From Streptomyces griseomycini (GTDB lineage: Bacteria > Actinomycetota > Actinomycetes > Streptomycetales > Streptomycetaceae), in NCBI RefSeq assembly GCF_014203535.1, contig NZ_JACHJI010000005.1, positions 398,069 to 462,068 of the forward strand: a DNA stretch of 64,000 bases, in the 5' to 3' direction. The translations under genes were made by a program, and so were the position numbers. This document shows, one piece after another, positions 36,203-45,566 of this stretch (the stretch's first letter is position 1; every line of letters starts with the position of its first letter). The notes under the pieces were generated by a model that saw only the letters and a program-made list of their open reading frames with translations, made no database searches and was not told the DNA's origin.

Positions 36203-37117
36203 TCAGCGATTACGGGGAAAGCTCACCCCCGGAGGCGGCGTGGCGCGCAGTTCCCTCACGAAGGCACGCACAACAGCGGTTCCGGCCAGCTGGGACGTGG
36301 TGACGTAGCCGACCTGGCGTGTCGGGCGCTCGGGGCCGAGGTCGACGACCCCGACCGAGTCCGGTGCTCCGACCAGGGAGAGCGCGGGCATGATCGCCAT
36401 TCCGTGGCCTCCGCTCACCAGGGAGAGCACCGCTCCGTCGTCCTCGGCCTCGACGGTCGCCTTCGGTATCCACTCCTGTGCGGCCCACCAGTCGCGGGTG
36501 TACGAGCTGCAGTTCTCGGCCCAGTCGACCAACGGCAGCGAGCGCGGGGCACCGTGTCCCGCCGCGTGCACGAGGGCGTACGGTTCCTCGAAGAGCCCGT
36601 TCGCGACCAGGCCCGGTGGGAGCGGTACGGAACCACCCAGTGTGGCGATGGCTATGTCGGCTTTTCCGTCGGATACTTCACCGGCGCTGCCGCGCCCCAC
36701 CTCACGTACGATCCGCACCTGCGGCTCGACCCCGGGATGCCGGGCGCGCAGCCGCTGGAGGACGGGTGACAGCAGGTGGAGAGCCGCGCTGCGGAAGGCC
36801 ACGATCCGCAGCGGCCCCTCCGGCACGTCGGACCGGACCGCGCCGCGCGCCTCGGCGGTGAGGATGTCCAGCAGGCGCAGGATGCGGCGGGCGTATGCCA
36901 CGGCCTTCTCCCCGGCAGGGGTGGGGCGGGCGCCGGCACGGCCGCGTTCGAAGAGCACGGCACCGATCTTGCGCTCGCTGCCGCGAATCGAGTGTGAGAC
37001 CGCGGACTGAGTCAGCCCCAGCGTCCCGGCCGCGGCGGAGAAGCCGCCGGTGTCCGCGACCGCCACCAGCACTCGAAGTTCGTGCGGGGCGAGACCGGAG
37101 TCGGTCGTGCGGGCCAC
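36203..37117 (-). CDS. LysR-family transcriptional regulator
   Basis: Protein of 304 residues with a GTG start and AGGTGAG 6 bases upstream. The N-terminal winged helix is intact (LAPHELRVLVAVADTGGFSA, GTLGLTQSAVSHSIRGSERK, GAVLFERGRAGARPTPAGEK), followed by a standard substrate-binding domain (LRIVAFRSAALHLLSPVLQR, ADIAIATLGGSVPLPPGLVA, ALSLVSGGHGMAIMPALSLV). It is divergent from the NADP-dependent oxidoreductase gene. The gap holds a T-N11-A palindrome (37137-37151), so it likely controls that gene. Confidence 0.94.
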   Translation of the reverse strand: MARTTDSGLAPHELRVLVAVADTGGFSAAAGTLGLTQSAVSHSIRGSERKIGAVLFERGRAGARPTPAGEKAVAYARRILRLLDILTAEARGAVRSDVPEGPLRIVAFRSAALHLLSPVLQRLRARHPGVEPQVRIVREVGRGSAGEVSDGKADIAIATLGGSVPLPPGLVANGLFEEPYALVHAAGHGAPRSLPLVDWAENCSSYTRDWWAAQEWIPKATVEAEDDGAVLSLVSGGHGMAIMPALSLVGAPDSVGVVDLGPERPTRQVGYVTTSQLAGTAVVRAFVRELRATPPPGVSFPRNR

Positions 37118-37136
37118 GGGGCGCTCACCTCGATGT

Positions 37137-37151
37137 ATGAGAACTGCTCAT
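37137..37151. promoter_or_regulatory. LysR-type operator (T-N11-A palindrome)
   Basis: ATGAG-AACTG-CTCAT, a perfect 5-base dyad in the 100-base divergent gap. It contains the T-N11-A core typical of LysR regulator sites, 19 bases from the regulator's start codon. Confidence 0.55.
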
Positions 37152-37217
37152 GGAACGGGATGTCGCATGAGCCCAACCGGCTGCCCACCGGACGCATTCC
37201 CGCCCTACGGTCCGGTC

Positions 37218-38240
37218 ATGAACGACACCGCGCTCACCGTGCACCAGATCGCCCGCCCTCACGGCTTCCCCACCGCCGAGCACTTCACCTTCATCGAGTC
37301 CACGATTCCGGATCCCGCAGCAGGGAGCGCACTGGTCGAAAACCTCTACTGGTCCGTCGACCCGTATCACCGCGAGATGATGGACGACGTGCCCGGCGGA
37401 TTCGCGCTCGGCGCCCCGCTGGAGGGCCGCACCATCGGACGAGTGATCGCCTCGCGCACGCCCCGGCTGGCCGAGGGCGACATCGTGTTCCACCGGCAGG
37501 GCTGGCGCACGCACATGGTGGTCACGCCTGAGGAGATCCGGCGGTTGCCCCTCTTCGACGGGGTACCCCCGACTGCATACCTGAGCGTCCTCGGTGGCAC
37601 CGGCCTGACCGCCTATGTGGCTCTGACCCGGATCGCCCGGCTCCAGGAGGGTGAGGACCTGTTCGTGTCAGCCGCGGCGGGCGGGGTCGGCACGGCCACC
37701 GGGCGGTTCGCACGGCTGCTCGGCGCCGGTCTGCTCGTGGGCAGCGCGGGCTCGGCGGCGAAGGCCGATCATCTCACGCGGGAGGTCGGCTACGACGCGG
37801 TCTTCGACTACCACGACGGGTCAGCCGCCGACCTGCTCGGCAAGGTCGCGCCGGACGGCATCGACGTGTTCGTCGACAACGTCGGCGGTGAGCAACTGGC
37901 CGCAGCGGTGGGAGCGCTGCGCGAGTTCGGGCGCATCGTCCGCATCGGCACGATCAGCCAGTACAACACTCCCGACGTGTCGCTGCCGCGCTTCGACCAC
38001 GCGGACATCGTGGAGAAGAGCCTTCGCATGGAGGGGTTCCTGGTCGGCAACTACCGCGAGGTGCAGGAGGAACTGCACGAGTTCGCGGTGCCGCATCTGC
38101 AGAGCGGGCGGCTCGCTCTGGACGAGACGGTGGTGGACGGGTTCGACCACATCGTGGACGCGTTCCTGGGAATGCTGCGCGGCCGGAACACCGGGAAGAC
38201 CATCGTGCGGGACCAAACGCAAGCCCCGTACGTGAGCTGA
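37218..38240 (+). CDS. NADP-dependent medium-chain oxidoreductase
   Basis: Protein of 340 residues of the curcumin reductase/leukotriene B4 dehydrogenase-like group: SALVENLYWSVDPYHREMMD, LGAPLEGRTIGRVIASRTPR, YLSVLGGTGLTAYVALTRIA, the nucleotide-binding SAAAGGVGTATGRFARLLGA, VDVFVDNVGGEQLAA-like (residues about 215-230) and RIVRIGTISQYNTPD. No structural zinc ligands, as usual for the group. It reduces enone double bonds with NADPH. It is divergent from the LysR gene and presumably its target. ATG 37218 lacks a strong ribosome site. Confidence 0.92.
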   Translation: MNDTALTVHQIARPHGFPTAEHFTFIESTIPDPAAGSALVENLYWSVDPYHREMMDDVPGGFALGAPLEGRTIGRVIASRTPRLAEGDIVFHRQGWRTHMVVTPEEIRRLPLFDGVPPTAYLSVLGGTGLTAYVALTRIARLQEGEDLFVSAAAGGVGTATGRFARLLGAGLLVGSAGSAAKADHLTREVGYDAVFDYHDGSAADLLGKVAPDGIDVFVDNVGGEQLAAAVGALREFGRIVRIGTISQYNTPDVSLPRFDHADIVEKSLRMEGFLVGNYREVQEELHEFAVPHLQSGRLALDETVVDGFDHIVDAFLGMLRGRNTGKTIVRDQTQAPYVS

Positions 38241-38251
38241 CTGACGAGCTC

Positions 38252-38785
38252 GTGCACGCTGGGCGGGGAGACGCCGAGCTCCTGTTCGTCGGTCATGGCT
38301 GCGTGGTGGGGAACGCGTCCCGTGCAGCGATCGTCAGCGACCGGGGGACCAGGGGCCTGACGGCGGATGTGATCGCTGGACTCGCTGCCGCGACAGGCCC
38401 GTTGTGGCACGAACGGCATCAGGGCAGGCTCGCGGCCAGGCCACGGAAGCGGGCAGTGGGCGCAGGCGCCGAGCACCGGCCGGTGTTCGGCGACCGGCTC
38501 CTGGCCACGCTCGTGCACCTCCCGCACGCCACCACGCACGACGTGCCGGCCTGCTGGTTCGGCGTGGACCGCTCCACCGTCACCCGCGCCATCGGCGAGA
38601 TGTGGCCCCTGCCCGCCGAGCGAGGGTGCACCACCGGCCCCGGCGTGCGGCTGCGGTCCCCGGCCGAGGTCGTCGACCACCTCGGTGCCGGCGGAAGGAC
38701 CGGGATCATCGACGGCACCGAGATCCGGACCCGGCACCTCACCGCCTACCGTGCACGAGCTCGTGGGCGTTGTCCCGTGAGTGGT
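38252..38785 (+). pseudogene. DDE_4-type transposase N-terminal relic
   Basis: A plus-strand frame carries LAAATGPLWHERHQGRLAAR, RPVFGDRLLATLVHLPHATT, VPACWFGVDRSTVTRAIGEM and HLGAGGRTGIIDGTEIRTRH. That is the N-terminal and first catalytic part (IDGTE) of an IS5-group transposase with a DDE_4-type domain. It ends at about 38760 in an unrelated tail. The C-terminal part of a similar protein lies next to it on the opposite strand (38825-39000). Confidence 0.75.
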
Positions 38786-38824
38786 CTACGGCATGCCGGT
38801 GACCGGCGTCGTTGTCTCTCGTCC

Positions 38825-39000
38825 GGTGAGGGTGAGGTTGTGCAGGGGAGCGATGCCGGGCATGGCGTGGTGGACACCGTCGTCTTCGGGGCGGCAGTCG
38901 CTGAGGATCTGGGCCCTCATGCGGGCGGAGGCGCGCTCGGCGCGGGCACGGACCTTGGGGTGGGAGCGGTCGTGTTCCTGGCAGGAAGCGGTGACGCCCG
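38825..39000 (-). pseudogene. transposase C-terminal relic, inverted
   Basis: The minus strand gives HDRSHPKVRARAERASARMR, AQILSDCRPEDDGVHHAMPG and IAPLHNLTLTG. This is the usual C-terminus of the same transposase group as the plus-strand relic at 38252-38785. The two halves face each other, so an inversion or two elements inserted head-to-head are needed to explain them. Confidence 0.6.
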
Positions 39001-39041
39001 CGGCATGACGCCCCCGCGCGCGGTGCGGGTGTGGACGCGCC

Positions 39042-40052
39042 TCATTCCAACGGGGCGCTCAGCTCCATGGAGCGCAAGGCCGCCGCGAGGGCCGGTTCGT
39101 CGCCGACGTCGAGGGCCGTGTCCGTCAGCTTGATGACGTGTTCGTCGCCGTGGGCCAGGGCCCGTTCGAGAACCTCTTCGGGAGTGACGGCGCCGGGCGG
39201 GGTGTAGGCGACCGGGGCGGCCGGTGCGTACATAGCGGTCACTGCCGCGGACGCCGTCCAGGCTGCCTGCAGGCTCGATGGCCACAGGGCGGGTGGGAGC
39301 GCGGGCAGGGCGCGCAGGACGGCGTTGGGAGCCGTGGCCGCGTGGACCAGCATCGTCTCCTCGCCGTGGCCGTGGGTGGCGTACCGGTGCGTCGCCGCCC
39401 GCACCAGTTCGGCGAGGTGGCGGTACGCGTCGCTCGGTTCCGCCACCGCGGGCGCCCACACCGGCAGGGCCCTGACACGGTCCAGCCGAGCGGAGAAGCC
39501 ACCGTCCTGTACGGCGATGGACGGCACCGTGTCGAGCGCGGCGGCCGCACTGTCGGCGCCGGGCAGCGGGTCGGGAACCGCGACGGGCCGGTGGCGCGCG
39601 GCCCAGTAGCCGAGGCCGTGAGCGAGTTCAGCCAGACGAGGTTCGGTGATCTCGTCGGACAGGAGTGTGCGCACGGCGTGGCCCACCCGGATCACCGGAT
39701 GCGTCGAGCCGCCGTACATGCCGGGGAGAAGACGGGGCCACCACCGCGTGAGCACCTCGCGCCACGGACGCTCGGCGACCTCGTGCTCGAAGTAGCGGAT
39801 CCAGTCGGCCGCGCGACGCGGATCGCCGAGCGCGGAAAGCCAACCGTCGTCCGTGACCGGCTCGACACGGGACGGGAACTCCTCGAGCTTGCGTGCGTAC
39901 AGGTCGAGCCAGCGGTGCACCGCATGTGCCTGTCCGCGGGCAGCGAGGACCTCGACGGCCATCGGCGCGTGATTGGTGAGCCGCCCGAGCCGCTCGGGCC
40001 CCGAGTCGTGCAGTCGCTCAAGAGCCTCGTCCAGAATCCCTGTCGTATCCAT
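39042..40052 (-). CDS. questin oxidase-like family protein
   Basis: Protein of 336 residues starting MDTTGILDEALERLHDSGPE. Family-type runs: RLTNHAPMAVEVLAARGQAH, RYFEHEVAERPWREVLTRWW, LPGMYGGSTHPVIRVGHAVR, LAELAHGLGYWAARH, and near the C-terminus HVIKLTDTALDV. The HPVIRxGHA and HxxKxTDxAL motifs are shared with questin oxidase-like proteins, a Baeyer-Villiger-type group named after a fungal anthraquinone ring-cleaving enzyme. The bacterial function is unknown. It appears monocistronic, and the start codon lacks a strong ribosome site. Confidence 0.85.
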   Translation of the reverse strand: MDTTGILDEALERLHDSGPERLGRLTNHAPMAVEVLAARGQAHAVHRWLDLYARKLEEFPSRVEPVTDDGWLSALGDPRRAADWIRYFEHEVAERPWREVLTRWWPRLLPGMYGGSTHPVIRVGHAVRTLLSDEITEPRLAELAHGLGYWAARHRPVAVPDPLPGADSAAAALDTVPSIAVQDGGFSARLDRVRALPVWAPAVAEPSDAYRHLAELVRAATHRYATHGHGEETMLVHAATAPNAVLRALPALPPALWPSSLQAAWTASAAVTAMYAPAAPVAYTPPGAVTPEEVLERALAHGDEHVIKLTDTALDVGDEPALAAALRSMELSAPLE

Positions 40053-40137
40053 GGCAGGAACAGTAGGAAGGACATCCCGGCGGCGTAACGGGCTGGAGGC
40101 GTAAGCCCCGCCTAGGACCTTCGACCCACCACCGACA

Positions 40138-40925
40138 CCAGCGTCCGGATGGGCAGGACGCCGTCCCACCGGTTGCGGCCGCCGCCCGCCTCCCGGGCCG
40201 CGGCCAGGGACTGCTTGCCCGCGCGCCGCACGGTCGGCACCGTGAACCGTGAGGCTGTCACGCCCTTGCTGCCGTGGCGCCGGGTCACCTCGGCGAACCG
40301 GCCGGCACCGGCCTTCGCGGCGAGGCCGGCGACGCCTCGCGGCAGGGCGCGGTAGCGGGGCAGCGCGGGCGGACCGAGCCCGCCGTGAGCGGGCCGGTGC
40401 GGCCGGGCATCCTCCGGGTGGGCGACTTCCTTCCCGGTCAGCGCCAGGACACAGGCCGGCCCCCGCTGTTCGGGACCGAGCCGGGAGGGAGTGCTGACGC
40501 CGTAGCCTGCGTCGGCGACCGCCCCCTCAGCAGCCAGGCGGCGAGTGTGTCGAGCAGACCGAGCGGGAGCCGCCGCTTCCCTTGGTGGACGACGCCGTCG
40601 GGGACTCCCGCCCGGCGGCAGCGGACCGGTTCGTCCGTCCCCCCCCGCGCGGCAGACGCAGCTCCCAGTTCAGCGGGCAGGACGCGGCGTCGGTGGCGGC
40701 ACGGACACCGACCGCGACCTGGCAGCTCGCCTGCCTGCCGACCGCTCCGCAGCACTGCCGGGCCACCCCCACCGACGCGGCGCCGCACTTCGGAAACGAC
40801 CTGCGCCGGCCGTCGAGCACCAGACCCCGCAGACAACACGCACCCCACCGCCGCTGATCCCGCCGCGGCAGCGAGGCGAACACCTCGGCAACGAACTCCG
40901 CCGACTCACCCCGGAGCCGTTCCAC
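40138..40925 (-). pseudogene. IS701-family transposase, internally deleted
   Basis: The minus strand gives AEFVAEVFASLPRRDQRRWG, LRGLVLDGRRRSFPKCGAAS, VGVARQCCGAVGRQASCQVA, VRAATDAASCPLNWELRLPR, then in shifted frames DAGYGVSTPSRLG, LALTGKEVAHPEDA and KQSLAAAREAGGGRNRWDGV. An internal deletion joins DGRR directly to SFPKCG, losing roughly 60 residues. The C-terminus is also cut at about 40138. Not functional. Confidence 0.75.
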
Positions 40926-41215
40926 CTCCCCCGGCTCCGCCCCGGCAGGCCGCCCACGACCAGCCGGAACCGCTCAGCGTGACGAAGCCCTCCTGGGCGA
41001 CCGCAGCCACTGCCGGCGCTGTCGGAGCCCCGCGCGAGAAGGAAACGGCCCTCCCCACGAACACCGCCCTGGCGCCCGCTCGGGCCCGCGCCCCGCAGGG
41101 AGGCGGAAGCGCAGGTGTCCACCCGTGGACGGACACCTGCGTACGCCCTGGGGCCGACACCGTTCCCGCCGTGGTCTGATGCTCCGGGCGGGGCCCGTTG
41201 CCTAGCCTCACCGGT

Positions 41216-42382
41216 ATGAATCATCTGCCTCGCGGCGCGGCCGCCTCCTTACTCGGTCTGTCCCTCGCCCTGCTCGGCACGAGCGTGGCCCGAGCTGCGC
41301 CTCCCGCGCCCACGACGGTGTCGTCGGCCGCCGAGACCGCCCGCGTACGCCTCGAACTGCCGCCGCCCACCGGGTCGTACGCCGTCGGCCGTGACACCCT
41401 GCACCTCGTGGACAGCAACCGGCCCGACCCCTGGGTGCCGGAGGCCGAGGCGCGTGAGCTGATGGTGTCGATGTACTACCCGGCACGGCCCGGTGGCGGC
41501 CGGACGGCCCCGTACATGACCGCCGCCGAGGCCCAGGCCTTCATCGACGACCGGGAGCTGACCGACGTGGTGTCCGCCAGGACGCTCAGCGGCACCCGCA
41601 CCAACGCCCGCACCGCCGCCGCGCCCGCACGGGGGACATTCCCGCTTGTCGTGCTGTCACCCGGGTTCACCGTCAACCGCTCCACCCTGACACTGCTCGC
41701 CGAGGAACTGGCCAGCCGGGGGTACGTCGTCGCTGCCGTCGACCACGCCTACGAGTCGGTCGGCACGGCCTTCCCCGGTGGGCGCCTCTTGAACTGCGTC
41801 GCCTGCGAGAAGATCGTCCCCGGTGGGTACGGCGTGGTACCCGAAGGCCGAGCCGGCGACGTGTCCTTCCTCCTCGACCGGCTGCTCGCCGACCGGCGTC
41901 CCGCCTGGCGGCACGCTCGCATGATCGACCCCACGAGGATCGGCATGGCCGGCCACTCCATCGGCGGCGCCTCCGCCGCAACGACCATGGCGGGCGACCA
42001 ACGGGTTCGCGCCGGGACCAACATGGACGGTTCCTTCATGGAGCCGGTCCCCGCGGAGGGCCTGGGCGGCCGGCCCTTCATGATGCTGGGCACCGGTGAC
42101 GACGACCGCTCCTGGACACGCGACTGGCCGCTCCTCGACGGCTGGAAACGCTGGATCAACGTCACCGGCGCGGAACACTTCACCTTCACGGACGTGCCCG
42201 TCCTCGGCGAGCAACTCGGGCTCCTGCCGCCGGAGGAACCCCTGTCGGGCAAGCGGTCGCAGGAAATCACCCGCGCGTACGTGACAGCGTTCTTCGACCT
42301 GCACCTGAAGGGTGTGGACCGGCGGCTACTGGACGGGCCGACTGCCGAGTACCCGGAGGTGGTCTTCCACCGGAAAGACTGA
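41216..42382 (+). CDS. exported alpha/beta hydrolase (PAF-acetylhydrolase-like)
   Basis: Protein of 388 residues from ATG 41216 with a signal peptide (ASLLGLSLALLGTSVARA). Hydrolase marks: FPLVVLSPGFTVNRSTLTLL, LASRGYVVAAVDHAYES, the nucleophile elbow GMAGHSIGGASAATTM, the acid region GTNMDGSFMEPVPAEGLGGR, and the His segment NVTGAEHFTFTDVPVL. This is the order of the PAF-acetylhydrolase/dienelactone hydrolase-like secreted esterases of actinomycetes. It probably cleaves an ester or amide outside the cell. A 12-bp hairpin (42406-42434) follows. Confidence 0.9.
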   Translation: MNHLPRGAAASLLGLSLALLGTSVARAAPPAPTTVSSAAETARVRLELPPPTGSYAVGRDTLHLVDSNRPDPWVPEAEARELMVSMYYPARPGGGRTAPYMTAAEAQAFIDDRELTDVVSARTLSGTRTNARTAAAPARGTFPLVVLSPGFTVNRSTLTLLAEELASRGYVVAAVDHAYESVGTAFPGGRLLNCVACEKIVPGGYGVVPEGRAGDVSFLLDRLLADRRPAWRHARMIDPTRIGMAGHSIGGASAATTMAGDQRVRAGTNMDGSFMEPVPAEGLGGRPFMMLGTGDDDRSWTRDWPLLDGWKRWINVTGAEHFTFTDVPVLGEQLGLLPPEEPLSGKRSQEITRAYVTAFFDLHLKGVDRRLLDGPTAEYPEVVFHRKD

Positions 42383-42405
42383 ACAGGCGGAGGACCGAAG
42401 CAGGT

Positions 42406-42434
42406 TGTGCCGGGCGGCCTGTCCGCCCGGCACA
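42406..42434. terminator. terminator after hydrolase gene
   Basis: TGTGCCGGGCGG (42406-42417) pairs with CCGCCCGGCACA (42423-42434), loop 5, 23 bases after the stop codon. Confidence 0.75.
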
Positions 42435-42707
42435 GGCCCCCATCCGGCGTCCCGTGCGGCGCCGGCCTTCGCGAGGTGTCCACGATCACGGGCGAGCTTC
42501 AAGCCGGACACGTCGCAGACCACGGGCGCCCTGGGTGACCACGTTTGCGCACGTCAGAGCCTCGAACCACCTGCAGAGCCATCGGTGTTGCGTCTAGGAC
42601 GTCGCGCGTAGACGTCACATCGCGGTCGTGCGCCACGCGCGGTCGTGTGTCCATGAGCAGTTCACCGGGCACCGCCCGGGTGGCTGTGTCTGCGGGGGAG
42701 AACTTCG

Positions 42708-44060
42708 GTGTTCGGAATCATCAGGCCATGCCGTCATCGCCTGGGCGAGGGCATGCGTACCGAGTGGATGGCGCATCTGTGTGGGCTGTGCCTGGCGCTG
42801 CGCGGCGAGTACGGGCAGTTCGCACGGGTGGCCACCAACTACGACGGCCTGATCATCTCTGTGCTGACCGAAGCACAGTCGGAGCGTACCGGCGACTGGC
42901 GACGAGGTGCCGGTCCGTGCCCGCTGCGTGGGATGCGGTCGGCGGACGTGGCGCAGGGTGAAGGAGCGCGGTTGGCGGCGACGGTGTCGCTGGTGCTGGC
43001 CGCGGCGAAGATTCGTGACCACGTGGCCGACGGGGACGGCCTGTTGGGGCGCCGCCCGGTAACGCCGGTGGCCCGTCGGATCGCCCAGGGCTGGGACCGT
43101 GCGAGTACCGAGGGCGGTGAACGGCTCGGCTTCGACACCGCGGTGCTGCTCGGCGCGGTCGAACGCCAACTGGAGGTCGAGCGGTCGGCGGGCCCCGGCG
43201 GCTCGCTGCTGACGGTCACGGAGCCCACGGAGACGGCGACCGCCGCCGCCTTCGCGCACACCGCGGTGCTCGCCGACCGCCCGGGCAACGCCGAACCGCT
43301 GGCGGAGGCCGGTCGCCTCTTCGGTCGGCTGGCGCATCTGCTGGACGCGACGGAGGACCTGGACGAGGACGAGGCGTCCGACGCGTGGAACCCGATCGCC
43401 GTGACCCGCACGGACCGCGCCGAAGTGCGTCGGCTGTGTGACGACGCCGTTCGTGGGATCCGACTGGCCCTGGCCGAAGTCGAGTTCGTCGACGGACAAC
43501 TGGTACGCGCCCTTCTGGGCGACGAGCTGCAGCGTGCCGTCGACCGCGTTTTCGATCCCAGGCATCGTCACCACCAGCATCGCCACCGGATACAGGGCTC
43601 ACGCGTGCTGCCTTGGCTGGGACGCCGTACGGCGACGGAAAGACCTCCGGAGACCGGCACGGCCTGCGGCATCGGGATGCCCGAGGGCGCGGCCCCGGAG
43701 GGCGCCTCGATGGCGTCGGGCCGGCCGTCGGAGGGGCAGTGCCGGCGGTGTGGCCAGTGGCGGCCCTTGTGCAACGGCTGCGGGGTGTGCCGCAACTGCT
43801 GCATCTGCGTCGAGGACGGAGAGCCCTGGCAGTTTGACGACGGCAACCGCAACGGCGGCTCGGACCAGAACGGTTCCGGGGGCGACGGGTGGTTCGGTGG
43901 CCGGGGCGGCGGAAACCCGGGCGGTCCATCCGGAGGTTCGGGTGGAGGCGATCGGGGGTCCGCCGGCTCCGGCGGTTCCGGCGGTGGCTCGGGTGACGGC
44001 TGCTGTGGTGGCGGTGGCTGCTGCAATCCGTGCAAGTGTTGCTGCGACTGCTGCGACTGA
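42708..44060 (+). CDS. DUF5685-family protein with Cys-rich tail
   Basis: Protein of 450 residues, GTG start (GTGTTCGGAATC) with GGGGGAG upstream. The N-terminal part is the DUF5685 domain: MFGIIRPCRHRLGEGMRTEW, MAHLCGLCLALRGEYGQFAR and NYDGLIISVLTEAQSERTGD, with the paired Cys in CGLC. Residues about 345-375 hold CRRCGQWRPLCNGCGVCRNC and CICVEDGEPWQFDD. A Gly/Ser-rich stretch follows, and the last 19 residues contain 11 Cys (doublets and a triplet). It could bind several metal ions. Function unknown. No operon partner. Confidence 0.85.
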   Translation: MFGIIRPCRHRLGEGMRTEWMAHLCGLCLALRGEYGQFARVATNYDGLIISVLTEAQSERTGDWRRGAGPCPLRGMRSADVAQGEGARLAATVSLVLAAAKIRDHVADGDGLLGRRPVTPVARRIAQGWDRASTEGGERLGFDTAVLLGAVERQLEVERSAGPGGSLLTVTEPTETATAAAFAHTAVLADRPGNAEPLAEAGRLFGRLAHLLDATEDLDEDEASDAWNPIAVTRTDRAEVRRLCDDAVRGIRLALAEVEFVDGQLVRALLGDELQRAVDRVFDPRHRHHQHRHRIQGSRVLPWLGRRTATERPPETGTACGIGMPEGAAPEGASMASGRPSEGQCRRCGQWRPLCNGCGVCRNCCICVEDGEPWQFDDGNRNGGSDQNGSGGDGWFGGRGGGNPGGPSGGSGGGDRGSAGSGGSGGGSGDGCCGGGGCCNPCKCCCDCCD

Positions 44061-44812
44061 ACTGTGGACGGGCCGGGCCCCGGAGAGGAACTGGGTGCGG
44101 CGCCGGTGCGCTGTCCGCACCGCCTCCAGGGCGGGTAGCACCGCGTGGATGTTGCACGGAACGGAGCCCCGGCTCAGCGTGCTCCCCGTCCCGCCGTACT
44201 CCTCACGCCGAGACGAAGAGAACAGGGGTGCCCGATGGACGAGGGGCGCCGGGAAGGGCCGGAGCGGATTCGCTCCAGGCTCGAGCCGATCAGGCAGGTG
44301 GAGGCCGAGCACGACTTCGGGGTGATCACCGAGGGGACAAGGAACCCGGATCCCGTTGCGGAGCTGCCGCAGGGGGCCACCGAAGTGTTCGGCCCTTTCT
44401 CGCGGTTGGGCGCCGACCACTTCCCGCTTCTTTCAGCCCGACGAGATCCAGGGCGCAGCCGCGTGGGCGGCCCGGGCGATCGTTCCGCACTGCCGCCGGG
44501 CAGTCCCCTGACCATCGGCTGCGAGCGCCACAGCGCCCCGGAGGACATCGAGTGCGGCTCCGGCATATGGCTGGCCCCCGACGAATCGACGACAGGGGGC
44601 GGCACCTGCTGCGGGTCGTGCGCCGTGGCACCGGGGCCGGTGGCGCTCTGCACGCAGACCGCCGGCAACCGCCCGATGCGCCTCGCGGCCAGGCCGGGAT
44701 CCACGGCGGCGGAGCGGTTCGAGGGGTTCGGCGCCGAGCAGTGGTTCGGCGTGCGGTCGAAGTGGTCCGGTGTGCGGTCGAGCTCGACCTGGTCGCTCTC
44801 AGTGCCGGACCG
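44061..44812. other. unassigned; possible frameshifted gene
   Basis: An ATG at 44235 with AGAACAGGGGTGCCCG upstream starts MDEGRREGPERIRSRLEPIR, which reads like a real N-terminus, and continues ITEGTRNPDPVAELPQGATE and VFGPFSRLGADHFPLL. It then becomes less protein-like and runs into the 3' end of the opposite YdeI-like gene. SUKH-type resemblance was considered but not firm. I see nothing else in this stretch. Confidence 0.3.
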
Positions 44813-45413
44813 TCAGGGATGGATCTTCTTGTTCTCGGCGAGCATGGCGACGTACTTCTCGATGCGGGCCGCCCGGGTCTCGGGCTTCTTCGCGTCCTGG
44901 ATCCGGTAGAGGACCGCGTACCGGTTGCGGCTGTCGAGCGTGGAGAAGAAGTCCCGCGCCCTCGGGGACGCGTCCAGAGCCGCTCGGAGGTCGTCGGGCA
45001 CCGTCGCCTTGCTCTGACTGGCGTACGCCGCCTCCCAGCGGCCGTCCGCCTCGGCCTTCTCCACCTCGCGCAGACCCGCCGCCCGCATCCGGCCCCGTTC
45101 GATGAGCTCGGTGGCCTTCTGCCGGTTCACCTTCGACCATTTGCTGCCGGGCCGCCGCGGTGTGAAGCGCTGCAGCCAGTGCTGCTCGTCCAGCTTCTTC
45201 TTCTGTCCGTCGATCCAGCCGTAGCACAGGGCCGACTCCAGCGCCCCGGCGTAGTCGACGCCATCCAGTCCGGAGTCCTTCTTCGGGATCTTCAGCCAGA
45301 CTCCCGGGGCGTCCGCGTGGTTGTCCTCCAGCCACTTCTCCCACGCCTCCTGCGTGGGGAAGGCGAGCACCGGATCCGTCGCGTTCTGTGATCCGCCAGA
45401 CATGACCCTCATG
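44813..45413 (-). CDS. YdeI/OmpD-associated family protein
   Basis: About 199 residues with signature runs: LAFPTQEAWEKWLEDNHADA, PGVWLKIPKKDSGLDGVDYA, GALESALCYGWIDGQKKKLD and LQRFTPRRPGSKWSKVNRQK, then ERGRMRAAGLREVEKAEADG. This is the DUF1801/YdeI-like 'bacteriocin-protection' family. Despite the name, its biochemical role is unsettled. Two in-frame Met codons (45413 and 45404) compete; neither has a perfect ribosome site. It is divergent from the truncated globin relic. Confidence 0.88.
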
Positions 45414-45566
45414 AAAACCCACCACTTCGGCACGGTCAACCGGTGGACCTTCCCGGTGGTGCCGTCCCGTGCGGGGCGACTGCGCACTCTCGAGCAGGAG
45501 CCGCCGCCTGCGCCACCTAGCGTGAACACGTCCCGGGACAGAGCGAGGAGGGCCGTTGCGGCGACC

